DNA from: Mucilaginibacter inviolabilis
GTDB taxonomy: Bacteria; Bacteroidota; Bacteroidia; Sphingobacteriales; Sphingobacteriaceae
Assembly: GCF_011089895.1 (NCBI RefSeq)
Contig: NZ_JAANAT010000001.1
Location: 2,790,001 to 2,854,000 of the forward strand
Reading direction: 5' to 3'
DNA: 64,000 nucleotides
Shown: positions 8,791-18,559 of the stretch, in pieces
How positions within the stretch are numbered: the first letter of the stretch is position 1
How the letters are laid out: every line of letters begins with the position of its first letter
Made by a program: the position numbers and the translations under genes
The notes under the pieces: model-generated
What the model was told of the DNA's origin: nothing
Seen by the model: the letters and a program-made list of their open reading frames with translations, nothing else
The model's database searches: none

Positions 8791-8838
8791 CTTGATAAAT
8801 CCATTTTATATTATATGTTTGTACATTATAACATATTA
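8791..8838 (+). promoter_or_regulatory. Promoter and inverted repeat upstream of GH38
   Basis: A -7 box TATGTTTG (8814-8821) matches TAnnTTTG, with CTTG (8791-8794) 19 nt upstream as a weak -33 box. An ATATGTT/AACATAT inverted repeat (8813-8819 and 8830-8836, 10-nt gap) overlaps the -7 box and could bind a regulator. This would give a leader of about 45 nt. Confidence 0.5.
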
Positions 8839-8873
8839 AACTATCTCGTTAAATTTTAACTGTTTGCATTATA

Positions 8874-11789
8874 ATGAAAAGACCACAATCCCGTATAAAA
8901 AGCTTTTGCCTTATCACTATTCTGTTTTTACTGAGCACCGTGGCTACAGGTGTTTATGGTCAAAAAGCTCAACCTGCTTTTACCTCCATAACCCTGCAGC
9001 CTACGGTGGCTTATGTAAACTATCATGGCGAAAACAGACGGGTTGTCCGGCTGCTGTTCAGGAATGGCAAAAGTTACAATGCCGGTACGTTATTGGTTTC
9101 ATTTAATGATCATACCGATCATATCGCTGTACCGGCCAGCGCTACCGGATTGGAGTCTTTTGAGGTGCCTCTGCCGGGCCCTGCTATCAAGCTATCTACC
9201 CAGGCTACTGTTACCTTAACCTATAGCGGTCAAACCTATCCGGCCCGTTGTATTGTGGAGCCGGCTCGTGATAATTGGACGGTTTATGTACTGCCCCATT
9301 CGCATGTTGATATTGGCTATACCAATACGCAGGCCAAGGTACTCAAATTGCATATGGACAATATTGATGAGTCGATCGATCTGGCCGAAAAAACACAGAA
9401 CTATCCTGCCGAAGCCCGTTTTAAGTGGACAACCGAAGCTATCTGGGTGGTGGATAATTACCTGAAACAAGCCAATGCCGAAAAGAAAGCGCGTTTCTGG
9501 AACGCCGTAAAAAAGGGCTGGATAAACCTGGATGGCGCCTACGGCAATATCAATACCAGCATGACTGATTCGCGCCAGTTAATGCAGATGTTTGCCAAAT
9601 CGCAAAAACTGGCTCGTGAACAAGGTATCGAGATCCATACCATGTTCCAGGGTGATGTACCGGGAGCTTCATGGGGATTAGCAGCCCAGGCCGAACAAAC
9701 CGGCATCCATTATTTTTTATCAGGCCCTAACGCGTCCGACAGGATCGGCAACCTGGCCAAATGGCAGGACAAGCCTTTTTACTGGTTATCTCCATCGGGC
9801 AAACAAAAACTGCTGTTTTGGCAATGCCAGCCCTACTCTATCGGTTATCAGCTTAAGGGCGCTAAAATACCTAACTTCTTTACTATTGATGATCCTAAAC
9901 CTTATTATACCGGTCACCCCGAAGAAAATTTCCTGAACCCCTACCTTTTCCAATACCTGGGTGGCCTGGAGCAGAATAATTTCCCGTATAACATGACCAT
10001 ACTCACCTGGGCCATGAGCGATAATGCCCCTATCGATCCGGAACTGCCAGATGCTGTAAAAGCATGGAACGAACATTATACTTCGCCCAGACTGGTGATC
10101 ACCTCTGTAAAACAATTTTTTAACGATCTGGAAAAACAGCACAAAAATGACATCCCCTCTTTTACCGGCGATTACACCGAGTACTGGACCGACGGTGTGT
10201 CATCAGCGGCACGCGAAACCGCTTTGAGCCGCGCTACATCAGACAGGTTGAAGCAAACCGGGGCCATCTGGGCTATTCGTAACAAAGCGGCCTATCCTGC
10301 TGATGCTTTCGATGATACCTGGAAAAACCTGTTGCTGTACAACGAACATACCTGGGGCGCCTATAACAGCGTGGGCGAACCTGATAACGAAAAGGTAAAA
10401 AGCGAATGGAATGTAAAACAAGGCTATGCACTGCGTGCCGATAAACAAGTGGACTCTTTACTAACGGAGGCCTTAAAACCAGCTGCTACACCAAATAATG
10501 CCATCGATGTTTATAACACCACCAATTGGCCCCGTACTGATGTGGTTTATATCCCGGCCAACCTCAGCAAAACCGGCGACGTGGTTAAGGATGCTACGGG
10601 TAAAAAGATCCCTTCTCAACGCCTAAGCAGCGGTGAACTGGCTTTTGTGGCGAATGATGTACCGACGCTGGGTAAAAGCATATATACCGTTAATGCAGGT
10701 AAAGCATTTGGCAATGGTAAGGCTAAGATCACCGGTAATAGTTTAAACAACGGTATCTATACGGTTGCCGTGGATGCCACAAACGGTAATATCGTAAAAC
10801 TGATCAAAGGAGCATCTGCCCGTAATTATGTTGCCGCTGATTCTGCCGGGCTAAACCAATATACATATATGCCGGGCGATTCATTAAAGAAACTCGTAAC
10901 CAGCTCCAATACCCACATCAGCATCAAAGAAAACGGACCTCTGGTAGTAAGCCTGCTTATTACTTCGGATGCACCCGGCACCAATGGCCTTACCCGCGAA
11001 GTAAGACTGGTAAGCGGTTTAGATCGAGTAGAGCTCATCAATACCATAGATAAAACAGCCATCAGACGCAAGGAAAGCGTGCATTTTGCATTTCCTTTCA
11101 ATGTACCGGGAGCGCAAGTTCGTTACAGTATTCCATGGGGCAGCGCCCGTGCCGAAGCCGATCAATTGCCTTATGCCAACCACAACTGGTTTACTATGCA
11201 ACGCTGGGTTGATGTATCCAATAACGCTTACGGCATTACCTGGTCGAGCCCTGACGCACCCTTATTTGAGATAGGGAGCATTACTACCGGCAACCTGCTG
11301 GGCGGTTTACATCATGCACCGCAGTGGCTTTCGTTCACCCCGCAATCGCCGGTACTATATTCATGGGTGATGAATAATTTGTGGCATACCAATTTCCGTG
11401 CAGATCAGGAAGGCAAGGCCACTTTCCATTATTTCATACAAGCCCATGAAAGCGGTTTTAATAACTTTAAAGCTAACCAAACCGGACTGGACAATCATCA
11501 ACCACTGGTTGTATCTACTGCCTCTGGCGCGCCGGAAAAAGGCCTGTTCTTTAAGATCGGCGGCAATAACATTTACGTAAAGGCCATCAAACCTACCGAT
11601 GACGGTTTAGGCGTAATAGCCCAGCTGGTGAACAGCGGCGATACCGATACAGAAGCAGCTATCACTCCGAATACAGTCCCCGCAGTTAAAGTTTGGGAAA
11701 GTAATCTGATGGAAGATAAGTTGAGGGAATTAGGAGATCATTTTACAATCCCTGCTAAAGGCGTAATAAGTGTGAGGGTAGATAAATAA
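8874..11789 (+). CDS. Secreted alpha-mannosidase-like enzyme, GH38
   Basis: A 971-residue exported protein. The signal peptide ends around V-Y-G-Q. A short N-terminal beta region precedes the GH38 catalytic fold. H142-S-H144-V-D146 forms the zinc-site signature, and D261 in G-D-V-P-G-A-S-W is the expected nucleophile. The second half (about 500-971) is beta-rich, as in GH38 C-terminal domains. The family cleaves alpha-mannosides. Here it probably acts with the two GH92 enzymes encoded downstream on the other strand. The linkage preference is unknown. Only the repeat array at 11816-12395 separates it from the convergent GH92 gene. Confidence 0.88.
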   Translation: MKRPQSRIKSFCLITILFLLSTVATGVYGQKAQPAFTSITLQPTVAYVNYHGENRRVVRLLFRNGKSYNAGTLLVSFNDHTDHIAVPASATGLESFEVPLPGPAIKLSTQATVTLTYSGQTYPARCIVEPARDNWTVYVLPHSHVDIGYTNTQAKVLKLHMDNIDESIDLAEKTQNYPAEARFKWTTEAIWVVDNYLKQANAEKKARFWNAVKKGWINLDGAYGNINTSMTDSRQLMQMFAKSQKLAREQGIEIHTMFQGDVPGASWGLAAQAEQTGIHYFLSGPNASDRIGNLAKWQDKPFYWLSPSGKQKLLFWQCQPYSIGYQLKGAKIPNFFTIDDPKPYYTGHPEENFLNPYLFQYLGGLEQNNFPYNMTILTWAMSDNAPIDPELPDAVKAWNEHYTSPRLVITSVKQFFNDLEKQHKNDIPSFTGDYTEYWTDGVSSAARETALSRATSDRLKQTGAIWAIRNKAAYPADAFDDTWKNLLLYNEHTWGAYNSVGEPDNEKVKSEWNVKQGYALRADKQVDSLLTEALKPAATPNNAIDVYNTTNWPRTDVVYIPANLSKTGDVVKDATGKKIPSQRLSSGELAFVANDVPTLGKSIYTVNAGKAFGNGKAKITGNSLNNGIYTVAVDATNGNIVKLIKGASARNYVAADSAGLNQYTYMPGDSLKKLVTSSNTHISIKENGPLVVSLLITSDAPGTNGLTREVRLVSGLDRVELINTIDKTAIRRKESVHFAFPFNVPGAQVRYSIPWGSARAEADQLPYANHNWFTMQRWVDVSNNAYGITWSSPDAPLFEIGSITTGNLLGGLHHAPQWLSFTPQSPVLYSWVMNNLWHTNFRADQEGKATFHYFIQAHESGFNNFKANQTGLDNHQPLVVSTASGAPEKGLFFKIGGNNIYVKAIKPTDDGLGVIAQLVNSGDTDTEAAITPNTVPAVKVWESNLMEDKLRELGDHFTIPAKGVISVRVDK

Positions 11790-11815
11790 CGTAAATCGCA
11801 CTGAGAAATACAACT

Positions 11816-12395
11816 CGCGCTGTTCGAAGTCTCTGACTTCGAACCATTATGCTTGTAGTCTTCAGACTACACGAAAACATGAAACCAACTGGCTATCTGT
11901 AGTTTAAAACTACAGGAATAGTCGTCCGAAGTCGAAGACTTCGAACAGCGAAGCTACTTGGTGTCGGAAGCTATAAATTGAAAATGAGCTGATCATATTT
12001 ATACAAAAAGTGGGTTTACATGCAAACCCGCTTTTTGACGATGAAATATATTTAATTATTTGATTATCAAAAAAATACATAAATAAAAACCGCGCTGTTC
12101 GAAGTCTCCGACTTCGAACCATTATGCTTGTAGTCTTCAGACTACAGGAAAACATGGAACCAACTGGCTATCTGCAGTTTAAAACTACAGGCATAGTCGT
12201 CCGAAGTCAGAGACTTCGAACAGCGAGGTTAGAATTACCCGTGCTGTCACCTATGAATTGAATTTAAGCTGACAATATTTATACAAAAGTGGGTTTACAC
12301 TTTTTTTCGAAAAAATTACATAATTAATTGATTATCAAATATATAAATCAATATTAACCCTAAAAAGTGTAAACCCATGTTAACCCACTTTTTGT
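11816..12395. repeat. Two tandem ~275-bp composite repeat units
   Basis: Unit 1 starts at 11816 and unit 2 at 12091. Each begins with a 135-bp palindromic element (11816-11950 and 12091-12225) with outer arms CGCTGTTCGAAGTC/GACTTCGAACAGCG and inner arms TGTAGTCTTCAGACTACA and TGTAGTTTAAAACTACA. Each is followed by ~55 bp containing an A-T-rich spacer and ATATTTATACAAAA. Each ends in a GTGGGTTTACA hairpin segment and an ATTATTTGATTATCAAA-like motif. Unit 1 carries a near-perfect hairpin at 12005-12036. The 11790-12486 gap holds only these repeats and a terminator. The paired palindromes recall REP elements mobilised by RAYT transposases, but none is present here. Confidence 0.8.
12283..12395. 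repeat. GTTTACAC-type palindromic element, copy in GH38-GH92 gap
   Basis: About 113 bp bounded by inverted arms (AAAGTGGGTTTACACTTTTT on the left; its complement, with extra bases, on the right). The centre is AT-rich and contains TTAATTGATTATCAAAT. Its reverse complement matches 33903-34011 along most of the length. Confidence 0.8.
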
Positions 12396-12427
12396 TAATT
12401 GTGATTAAGTATCCGGATAGATCAAAT

Positions 12428-12468
12428 AAAAAAGAGGCTGATCATGATTGATGATCAGCCTCTTTTTT
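12428..12468 (-). terminator. Bidirectional terminator at end of GH92 operon
   Basis: A stem of AAAAAAGAGGCTGATCAT with its complement around a 5-nt loop, with A-run and T-run on the two sides. It lies 18 nt past the stop of the last gene in the minus-strand enzyme operon. Confidence 0.9.
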
Positions 12469-12486
12469 ATAGTAAAATCTGTAGTA

Positions 12487-14778
12487 TTATTTATGTTTTG
12501 ATCCCATATAAAAAGTGATCTCGCCGCCATTCATAATATCGGCATGGCTTATGAAAAGGCTGTTAAGCACTTTACCGTTCAGCTCCATTTTTTGCACGTA
12601 TACATTTTTAGGGCTTTGGTTTTTAACGTTGATGGTAAATGTTTTACCATTATCCAAGTTGATCACCGCACCATTCACAGCCGGGCTGCCGGTTGAATAC
12701 TGATCAGATCCGGGCGCTACCGGGTAAAAGCCCAGGGAGCTGAAGATGTACCAGGCGCTCATCTGGCCGGTATCGTCATTACCGCCTAAACCGTCTGGTG
12801 TGGGTTTGTACATGCGTGGTAATATCATCCGGATGCGTTCCTGTGTTTTCCAGGGCTTGTCTGTCCAGTTATATAAATAAGCCACGTGGTGCGATGGCTC
12901 GTTACCATGTACATAATTGCCGATGATACCATCTCGGGTGATATCCTCGGTTTCGGCAAAATATTTATCAGGCAGGTTCATCGTGAATAAAGAATCAAGG
13001 TAACCTACAAAACGTTTGTTACCGCCCATCAGCTTGATCAATCCTTCCGGGTCTTGCGGAGCAAACAGGGTGTAGTTCCAGGAGTTACCTTCAATAAAGC
13101 CCTCGTTAATAGTACTCAAAGCATCAAACTTTTGGCGGAAGGTGCCATCAGCCAGTTTAGGGCGCATGAAACCTGATTTTGGATCATACACATTCTTATA
13201 GTTCTGTGAACGTTTGATAAACTCTTCGTAAATATCATTACGGTTCAGCTTTTTAGCCATCTGCGCGATAGCCCAATCGTCAAATGCATACTCCAGTGTT
13301 GAAGATACTGATATACCGCTTTTTTCATCCGGAATATAGCCTCTGTCCATATACTCACCTATACCTTCATAATTGCGATGGCGGGCAGTGGCTACGCAGG
13401 CATCCAGCGCCTTGTTGGCATCAAACGGAGCATTACCTTTTACCACCGCGTCGGCCAGTACCGTTACGCTGTGATAGCCGCTCATACACCAGTTTTCGTT
13501 ACCCGAGTTTGACCATATAGGCAGCATCCTCTCCGGACTTTGATCAAAATGCGCCATCATGGATTGTACCATATCGGCATTGCGCTTAGGCTCAATAATA
13601 TTGAACAGCGGATGCAAAGCACGGTAGGTATCCCACATAGAAAAAGTGGTATAGTTGGTAAATCCATCCGCTTTATGCACATTCTTATCAAGTCCTTCAT
13701 ACTGACCATCCGCATCCATATAAATGGTTGGGTTAATCATGGCATGGTACATGGAGGTATAAAAGTTTTCTTTAGTCTCCTTGCTGCCTTGTATCACAAT
13801 TTTATGCAGTTCCTGCTCCCATTGCTGCTGTCCGTCGTTTTTTACTTTATCAAAATCCCAGCCCGGCAGTTCGGTACGCATATTGTTAAGTGCTCCGTCC
13901 ATACTTACCGGCGATATGGCAAATTTGATCTTGATCTTTTCGCCTTCTTCGGTTTTAAAATCAAAGTAACTTCTAATCTGTCGACCGGCTATTTCAGGGA
14001 AGTTTTTGGTTTGATTGAACTTACCCCAGAAACCGCCATAAACTTCGCGTTTATCATATTTCTTAAAACCATGCTGAAAAAATGGTTTAGAAAAACTCAT
14101 GGCAAAATACAGCGTACGGGTACGCGCCCAACCATTGGTTTGGCGGTAACCTACCACGGTAGAATCGTTCAATACCTTAAGGTAGGTCCACACATTTTTG
14201 TCTGGGTAGTTATAGATACCCGCCATCAGATCAAGGATGATGTGCGATTGATCTGATTTGGGGAAAGTGTATTGGTGAAAACCTACACGGGTAGTGGTGG
14301 TCATTTCGGCAATAATGTTGCTGGCATCCAGCTTCACCTTATAATAATTGGCCTCGGTAACTTCATTCTGATGCGAAAAAGCAGAGCGGTAACCGCTGCC
14401 TGGCTTATCGGCAGTACCCGGATTCAGTTTTAGTGGCCCTACGGTAGGCATGATCAGGAAATCGCCCAGATCGGAGTGCCCTGTACCACTAAAATGGGTA
14501 TGACTAAAGCCTACAATGGTTTTATCATCATACTGATAACCCGCGCAGTATTTATATACATCGGGATTATAATGTCCGTTGAGCTCGTAGCTAGCCGTAT
14601 CCGTTTCGGGGCTTAACTGCACCATGCCAAAAGGTACTGTCGCTCCAGGATAAGTATGTCCCATACGTTGCGTACCAATGATGGGGTTAACGTATTGTAC
14701 CAGTTTTTCTGCCGGATGTGTTTGTGCAGCAGCTATAGAAGCCGTACCCAATAAAAAAGCAGTGAATAAATGTTTCAT
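12487..14778 (-). CDS. Alpha-mannosidase, GH92 (copy 1)
   Basis: A 763-residue exported enzyme; the signal peptide ends near A-S-I-A-A-A-Q. GH92 enzymes are calcium-dependent exo-alpha-mannosidases active on N-glycans and yeast mannan. The N-terminal beta domain begins Y-V-N-P-I-I-G-T; the C-terminal (alpha/alpha)6 barrel holds the active site. Visible motifs are E563-G-N-S-W, H-G-N-E-P-S-H-H, and G-G-N-D668-D669-T-G-Q-M-S-A-W-Y. The acidic residues fit the general acid and base of the family. It lies 9 nt downstream of the second GH92 gene and is the last gene of the operon. The two copies differ in the H-G-N-x-P motif. Confidence 0.95.
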   Translation of the reverse strand: MKHLFTAFLLGTASIAAAQTHPAEKLVQYVNPIIGTQRMGHTYPGATVPFGMVQLSPETDTASYELNGHYNPDVYKYCAGYQYDDKTIVGFSHTHFSGTGHSDLGDFLIMPTVGPLKLNPGTADKPGSGYRSAFSHQNEVTEANYYKVKLDASNIIAEMTTTTRVGFHQYTFPKSDQSHIILDLMAGIYNYPDKNVWTYLKVLNDSTVVGYRQTNGWARTRTLYFAMSFSKPFFQHGFKKYDKREVYGGFWGKFNQTKNFPEIAGRQIRSYFDFKTEEGEKIKIKFAISPVSMDGALNNMRTELPGWDFDKVKNDGQQQWEQELHKIVIQGSKETKENFYTSMYHAMINPTIYMDADGQYEGLDKNVHKADGFTNYTTFSMWDTYRALHPLFNIIEPKRNADMVQSMMAHFDQSPERMLPIWSNSGNENWCMSGYHSVTVLADAVVKGNAPFDANKALDACVATARHRNYEGIGEYMDRGYIPDEKSGISVSSTLEYAFDDWAIAQMAKKLNRNDIYEEFIKRSQNYKNVYDPKSGFMRPKLADGTFRQKFDALSTINEGFIEGNSWNYTLFAPQDPEGLIKLMGGNKRFVGYLDSLFTMNLPDKYFAETEDITRDGIIGNYVHGNEPSHHVAYLYNWTDKPWKTQERIRMILPRMYKPTPDGLGGNDDTGQMSAWYIFSSLGFYPVAPGSDQYSTGSPAVNGAVINLDNGKTFTINVKNQSPKNVYVQKMELNGKVLNSLFISHADIMNGGEITFYMGSKHK

Positions 14779-14787
14779 GTTATATAA

Positions 14788-17073
14788 TTAGTTTTTCTCT
14801 GACAGAGAAAATGGAAAATCCTTGTATTGTGTACCCCTTGTTTTGTTTGGCGTTGCCCCCATACCTACGTTGATCACCGCACCCTGCATCAGCGCTTTGT
14901 GACTAAGCCAGTTTGGTGTGTATAATTTACCATTAACGTTGAATGTTTGTACGTAACAATTTTGAGTACTATTGGCCGGTGCATTGATCACTACCTGCTT
15001 GCCGTTCTCTAATGTCAGGGTTAACTTTTTAAATAGTGGCGCACCCAACACATATTGGTCGCTGGCCGGACAAACCGGGTAAAAACCCATAGCCGAGAAC
15101 ACATACCAGGCTGATGTTTGGCCATTATCTTCATCGCCGCAGTAGCCATCAGGCGTAGCCTTGTACATGCGGTTCATAGTTTCGCGTGCCCAGTATTGGG
15201 TTTTCCAGGGTTCACCGGCATAGTTATACAGGTATATCATGTGCTGTATAGGCTGGTTGCCATGCGCATATTGCCCCATATTGGCTATCTGCATTTCACG
15301 GATCTCGTGGATCACCCCGCCATAATAACTATCATCAAATACTGGAGGCATGGTAAATACAGAATCCAGCTTGCTTACAAACTTTTGTTTGCCACCCATC
15401 AGGTTTATCAATCCCTGAATATCATGAAATACTCCCCAGGTGTAGTGCCAGCTGTTACCCTCCGTAAAAGCATCACCCCATTTAAAAGGATTAAAGGGAG
15501 TTTGAAAAGAGCCATCCTTGTTTTTACCACGCATCAAACCGGTAGCAGGATCAAACAGGTTACGGTAATTCTGGCTGCGTTTTTTGTAGATAGCAATTTC
15601 AGATTCCGGTTTGCCTATGGCTTTTCCCAATTGGTAAATGGCAAAATCGTCGTAAGCATATTCCAGCGTGCGGGCTGCGTTCTCATTAATTTTTACATCA
15701 TAAGGCACATAGCCCAGTTCATTATAATATTTCACTCCGTAGCGACCAACGGCTGATATTGGGCCCTCGTTATTGGCACCATGTACCAGCGCATCATAAA
15801 GCGTATTGATATCATATCCACGTAAGCCCTTCAAATAGGCTTCGGCAACAACCGAAGCGGAATTATTACCCACCATAATATCGGCATAACCCGGGCTTGA
15901 CCATTCCGGCAACCAACCACCTTCTTTATAGTCATTGATCAAACCTTCCTGCATCTCTTTGTTAATAGATGGATAAACCAGGTTTAGGAACGGATAAAGC
16001 GCCCTGAAAGTATCCCAAAAACCCGTACCGCCAAATAAATAGCCTGGCATAATTTTGCCATTGTATGGACTATAGTGAATTATCTTATTCTGCGCATCTA
16101 ACTCATACAGTTTGTTCGGGAAAAACAACATGCGGTACATACAACTATAAAAAGTTCGGGTTTGGTCGATGCTTCCACCCTCTACGTTGATACGGCTCAG
16201 GGTTTTATTCCATACCGCTTTGGCTTTTTGGCAGGTGGCATCAAAATTATCGTTTGCCAGCTCGCGTTTCAGGTTAAGTTCAGCCTGCTCAAAGCTTACA
16301 AATGAGGAGGCTACTTTCAGGTGTACTTTTTCGCCTTTGGCAGTTTTAAAGCCGATAACCGCGCCGGAGTGAGCACTGCTAATCTCCAGCGAATCATGGG
16401 CAAGTGTTTTATCATGCCAGGCTTTGGCCAGCGTAAAAGGCTTATCAACATAAATAACAAAGTAATTTTTAAAGTTGGTCATTTTGCCACGTGCATAACG
16501 GGTGCTATAACCGATGATCTTTTGCTCCTTAGGTAATATTTTGATGTACGAAGCCCGGTTAAAAGCATCAACAACGATAAATGAGCTATCAGATTTTGGG
16601 AAAGTGAACCGGAATTGCGCGGTACGTTCAGTTGGCGTTATCTCGGTAGTCACATCAGCGTCGGCCAGGTAAACACTATAATAGTAAGGTTTGGCCGTTT
16701 CTGATTTATGCGAAAACCAACTTGCGCGATCGTCCTGGTCAAAACGTAACTTACCGGTAACCGGCATAATTACAAATTGCCCATAATCATTCATCCAGGG
16801 ACTTGGCTGGTGGGTTTGTTTAAAACCGCGTATTTTATCGGCAGCATAGGTGTATTGCCAGCCATCACCCATCTTACCGGTTTGCGGTGTCCAGGTGTTC
16901 ATGCCCCATGGCAGGGCAATAGCCGGATAAGTGTTGCCATTAGACAAGTCGGGTTTAGAATCGGTGCCCATCAGCGGATTGATGTAATCAACCGGGCTAC
17001 TGGCCGTTTTAGTCTGCTGCGCATAAGTACTCACGCAAAGCGAAACTAAAATGGCGCTAAAAAGTGCTTTCAT
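14788..17073 (-). CDS. Alpha-mannosidase, GH92 (copy 2)
   Basis: A 761-residue exported paralogue of the next gene, with a signal peptide ending near V-S-T-Y-A-Q. It has the GH92 start (Y-I-N-P-L-M-G-T-D), E538-G-N-S-W-H-Y, and G-D647-E648-D649-N-G-Q-T-S-A-W-Y. The motif equivalent to H-G-N-E-P-S-H-H is H-G-N-Q-P-I-Q-H here, so the two enzymes probably differ in linkage or subsite preference. The C-terminus extends with a short basic and polar tail. It sits between the GH29 and GH92 copy 1 genes, in one operon. Confidence 0.93.
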   Translation of the reverse strand: MKALFSAILVSLCVSTYAQQTKTASSPVDYINPLMGTDSKPDLSNGNTYPAIALPWGMNTWTPQTGKMGDGWQYTYAADKIRGFKQTHQPSPWMNDYGQFVIMPVTGKLRFDQDDRASWFSHKSETAKPYYYSVYLADADVTTEITPTERTAQFRFTFPKSDSSFIVVDAFNRASYIKILPKEQKIIGYSTRYARGKMTNFKNYFVIYVDKPFTLAKAWHDKTLAHDSLEISSAHSGAVIGFKTAKGEKVHLKVASSFVSFEQAELNLKRELANDNFDATCQKAKAVWNKTLSRINVEGGSIDQTRTFYSCMYRMLFFPNKLYELDAQNKIIHYSPYNGKIMPGYLFGGTGFWDTFRALYPFLNLVYPSINKEMQEGLINDYKEGGWLPEWSSPGYADIMVGNNSASVVAEAYLKGLRGYDINTLYDALVHGANNEGPISAVGRYGVKYYNELGYVPYDVKINENAARTLEYAYDDFAIYQLGKAIGKPESEIAIYKKRSQNYRNLFDPATGLMRGKNKDGSFQTPFNPFKWGDAFTEGNSWHYTWGVFHDIQGLINLMGGKQKFVSKLDSVFTMPPVFDDSYYGGVIHEIREMQIANMGQYAHGNQPIQHMIYLYNYAGEPWKTQYWARETMNRMYKATPDGYCGDEDNGQTSAWYVFSAMGFYPVCPASDQYVLGAPLFKKLTLTLENGKQVVINAPANSTQNCYVQTFNVNGKLYTPNWLSHKALMQGAVINVGMGATPNKTRGTQYKDFPFSLSEKN

Positions 17074-17135
17074 TAATTATAATTTAGTTGTGATGAAACT
17101 GCAGGTTTCAGGTTAATGTGATGTTATTTTATTTA

Positions 17136-18542
17136 TTATCTTCTTTCATTATAAACGCCAACTTCGGCAATGGATACCTGATGATCGGCGGCATCAACAG
17201 ATACACGTACTTTACTTCCCCATACCCTATCAAAGCGGAATATCTTTACTTTATTTTTGTTCTCGCCGGTAAATAATGGTTTCCAGGTACCGTTATCACA
17301 ATATTCCAGATGTAACCTGGTTATGTTTGGTTTCTCTTCGGTAACAACAATTGCATTAAATCCCAGATCACGTTTGAACATAATCTCGTACCACGGATTT
17401 TTTACGGTTGGGTTGGATACCCATGAAGAATGAAAATCATCGTCATTGGCAAAGTCCATGATATTAGAATCATCGCTCCAGCTGGAATTCGAGAACTGAT
17501 TTTTAGCCAGATTTGATGATATAATAGGCGCTTCGAGTTTAGGTAATTTAGCCACAGGGCCTTCATTCTTCCACAACTCTCCTATTTTTTTGAGAGCCGC
17601 AAGGGCATTATCATCAATGAGTCCATCACGGTTAGGTGCCACATTCAGGATAAAATTACAATCCACATTATTAAATGGGATGATATTATCATTAACCAGT
17701 TTAGCGGGATCTTTCACGGCATCTGTCGGATCAGATAAATTCCAGAACCAATGTTTTTGCAGCGGATAGCAGGAAAGTGCCGGCATATTATTGTTCTCTT
17801 TTGAAATGTGCTGGCCGGCGCCCTGCTCGTAAGTCTTAATATCGGTATAGAACATACCTTCTGCAGGATATTTAGCCCCATTAAGATCCATAACCAGGCA
17901 ATTAGGCTGTAACGATTTTACCAAACGATAAATCTCTTCAAAAGGCACATCATCATAAGATATTCTTGACCATGGCGCATCCCAACCATCAATGATCAAT
18001 GCGCCGATGTCGCCATATTTTGTCAGCAACTCGGTAATCTGGGCTTTGATCATATCAATATGTTTAGGCGTTATACCATTTGGCCTTAACCGGTGATGGG
18101 TATCCAGGATAGAATAGTATAAGAATACTTTCAGCCCGTTGGCCCGGAAGGCGTCTGCATACTCTTTAACTACATCCCTTTTCAGCGGACTATTCATTAC
18201 GTTGTAATCGGTGGTTTTGGTATCCCAGATGCAAAAACCGCTGTGGTGCTTGGTGGTAATACAGCCATAACTCATATGGGCAGATTTTGCCGCTTTGGCC
18301 CACTGATCGCAATTGAGCTTTGTTGGATTAAAAATGGCAGGTGATGCTTCAGGGTCGGCCCAATCCTGATTCATGTAGGTTGGGATGTTAAAATGGATAA
18401 ACATACCAAAGCGCAAATCAACAAACTCTTGTTGCAGCTGTGCCAGTGTTTTTACAGGTTTGTTACTTTGCGCATACGCAGATATACCCAGGCTGCACAA
18501 CAGCCCCAGGCAAATTGCTTTTATACTATTATTTAACTTCAT
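17136..18542 (-). CDS. Alpha-L-fucosidase GH29 with F5/8-type C domain
   Basis: A 468-residue exported enzyme (signal peptide ends near I-S-A-Y-A-Q). The N-terminal GH29 barrel (about 30-335) starts with R-F-G-M-F-I-H-F-N and contains T-T-K-H-H-S-G-F-C-I-W-D, the fucose-site signature. D185 in L-I-I-D-G-W is the predicted nucleophile. The last ~130 residues resemble a discoidin-like (F5/8 type C) carbohydrate-binding module. It would remove alpha-L-fucose, for example from the N-glycan core or antennae. It is 62 nt upstream of GH92 copy 2 and 17 nt downstream of the BSP gene. Confidence 0.9.
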   Translation of the reverse strand: MKLNNSIKAICLGLLCSLGISAYAQSNKPVKTLAQLQQEFVDLRFGMFIHFNIPTYMNQDWADPEASPAIFNPTKLNCDQWAKAAKSAHMSYGCITTKHHSGFCIWDTKTTDYNVMNSPLKRDVVKEYADAFRANGLKVFLYYSILDTHHRLRPNGITPKHIDMIKAQITELLTKYGDIGALIIDGWDAPWSRISYDDVPFEEIYRLVKSLQPNCLVMDLNGAKYPAEGMFYTDIKTYEQGAGQHISKENNNMPALSCYPLQKHWFWNLSDPTDAVKDPAKLVNDNIIPFNNVDCNFILNVAPNRDGLIDDNALAALKKIGELWKNEGPVAKLPKLEAPIISSNLAKNQFSNSSWSDDSNIMDFANDDDFHSSWVSNPTVKNPWYEIMFKRDLGFNAIVVTEEKPNITRLHLEYCDNGTWKPLFTGENKNKVKIFRFDRVWGSKVRVSVDAADHQVSIAEVGVYNERR

Positions 18543-18559
18543 ATAATGGTGTGAATGGG

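Noticed and set aside
11816..12225. CRISPR-like array from the repeated palindromes
   Set aside because: Only two units, 275 bp apart, with similar rather than unique sequence between them; this is a tandem duplication, not spacers.
13540..14256. A 238-codon plus-strand ORF inside the GH92 gene
   Set aside because: It is the antisense of a well-supported GH92 gene, without domain features.
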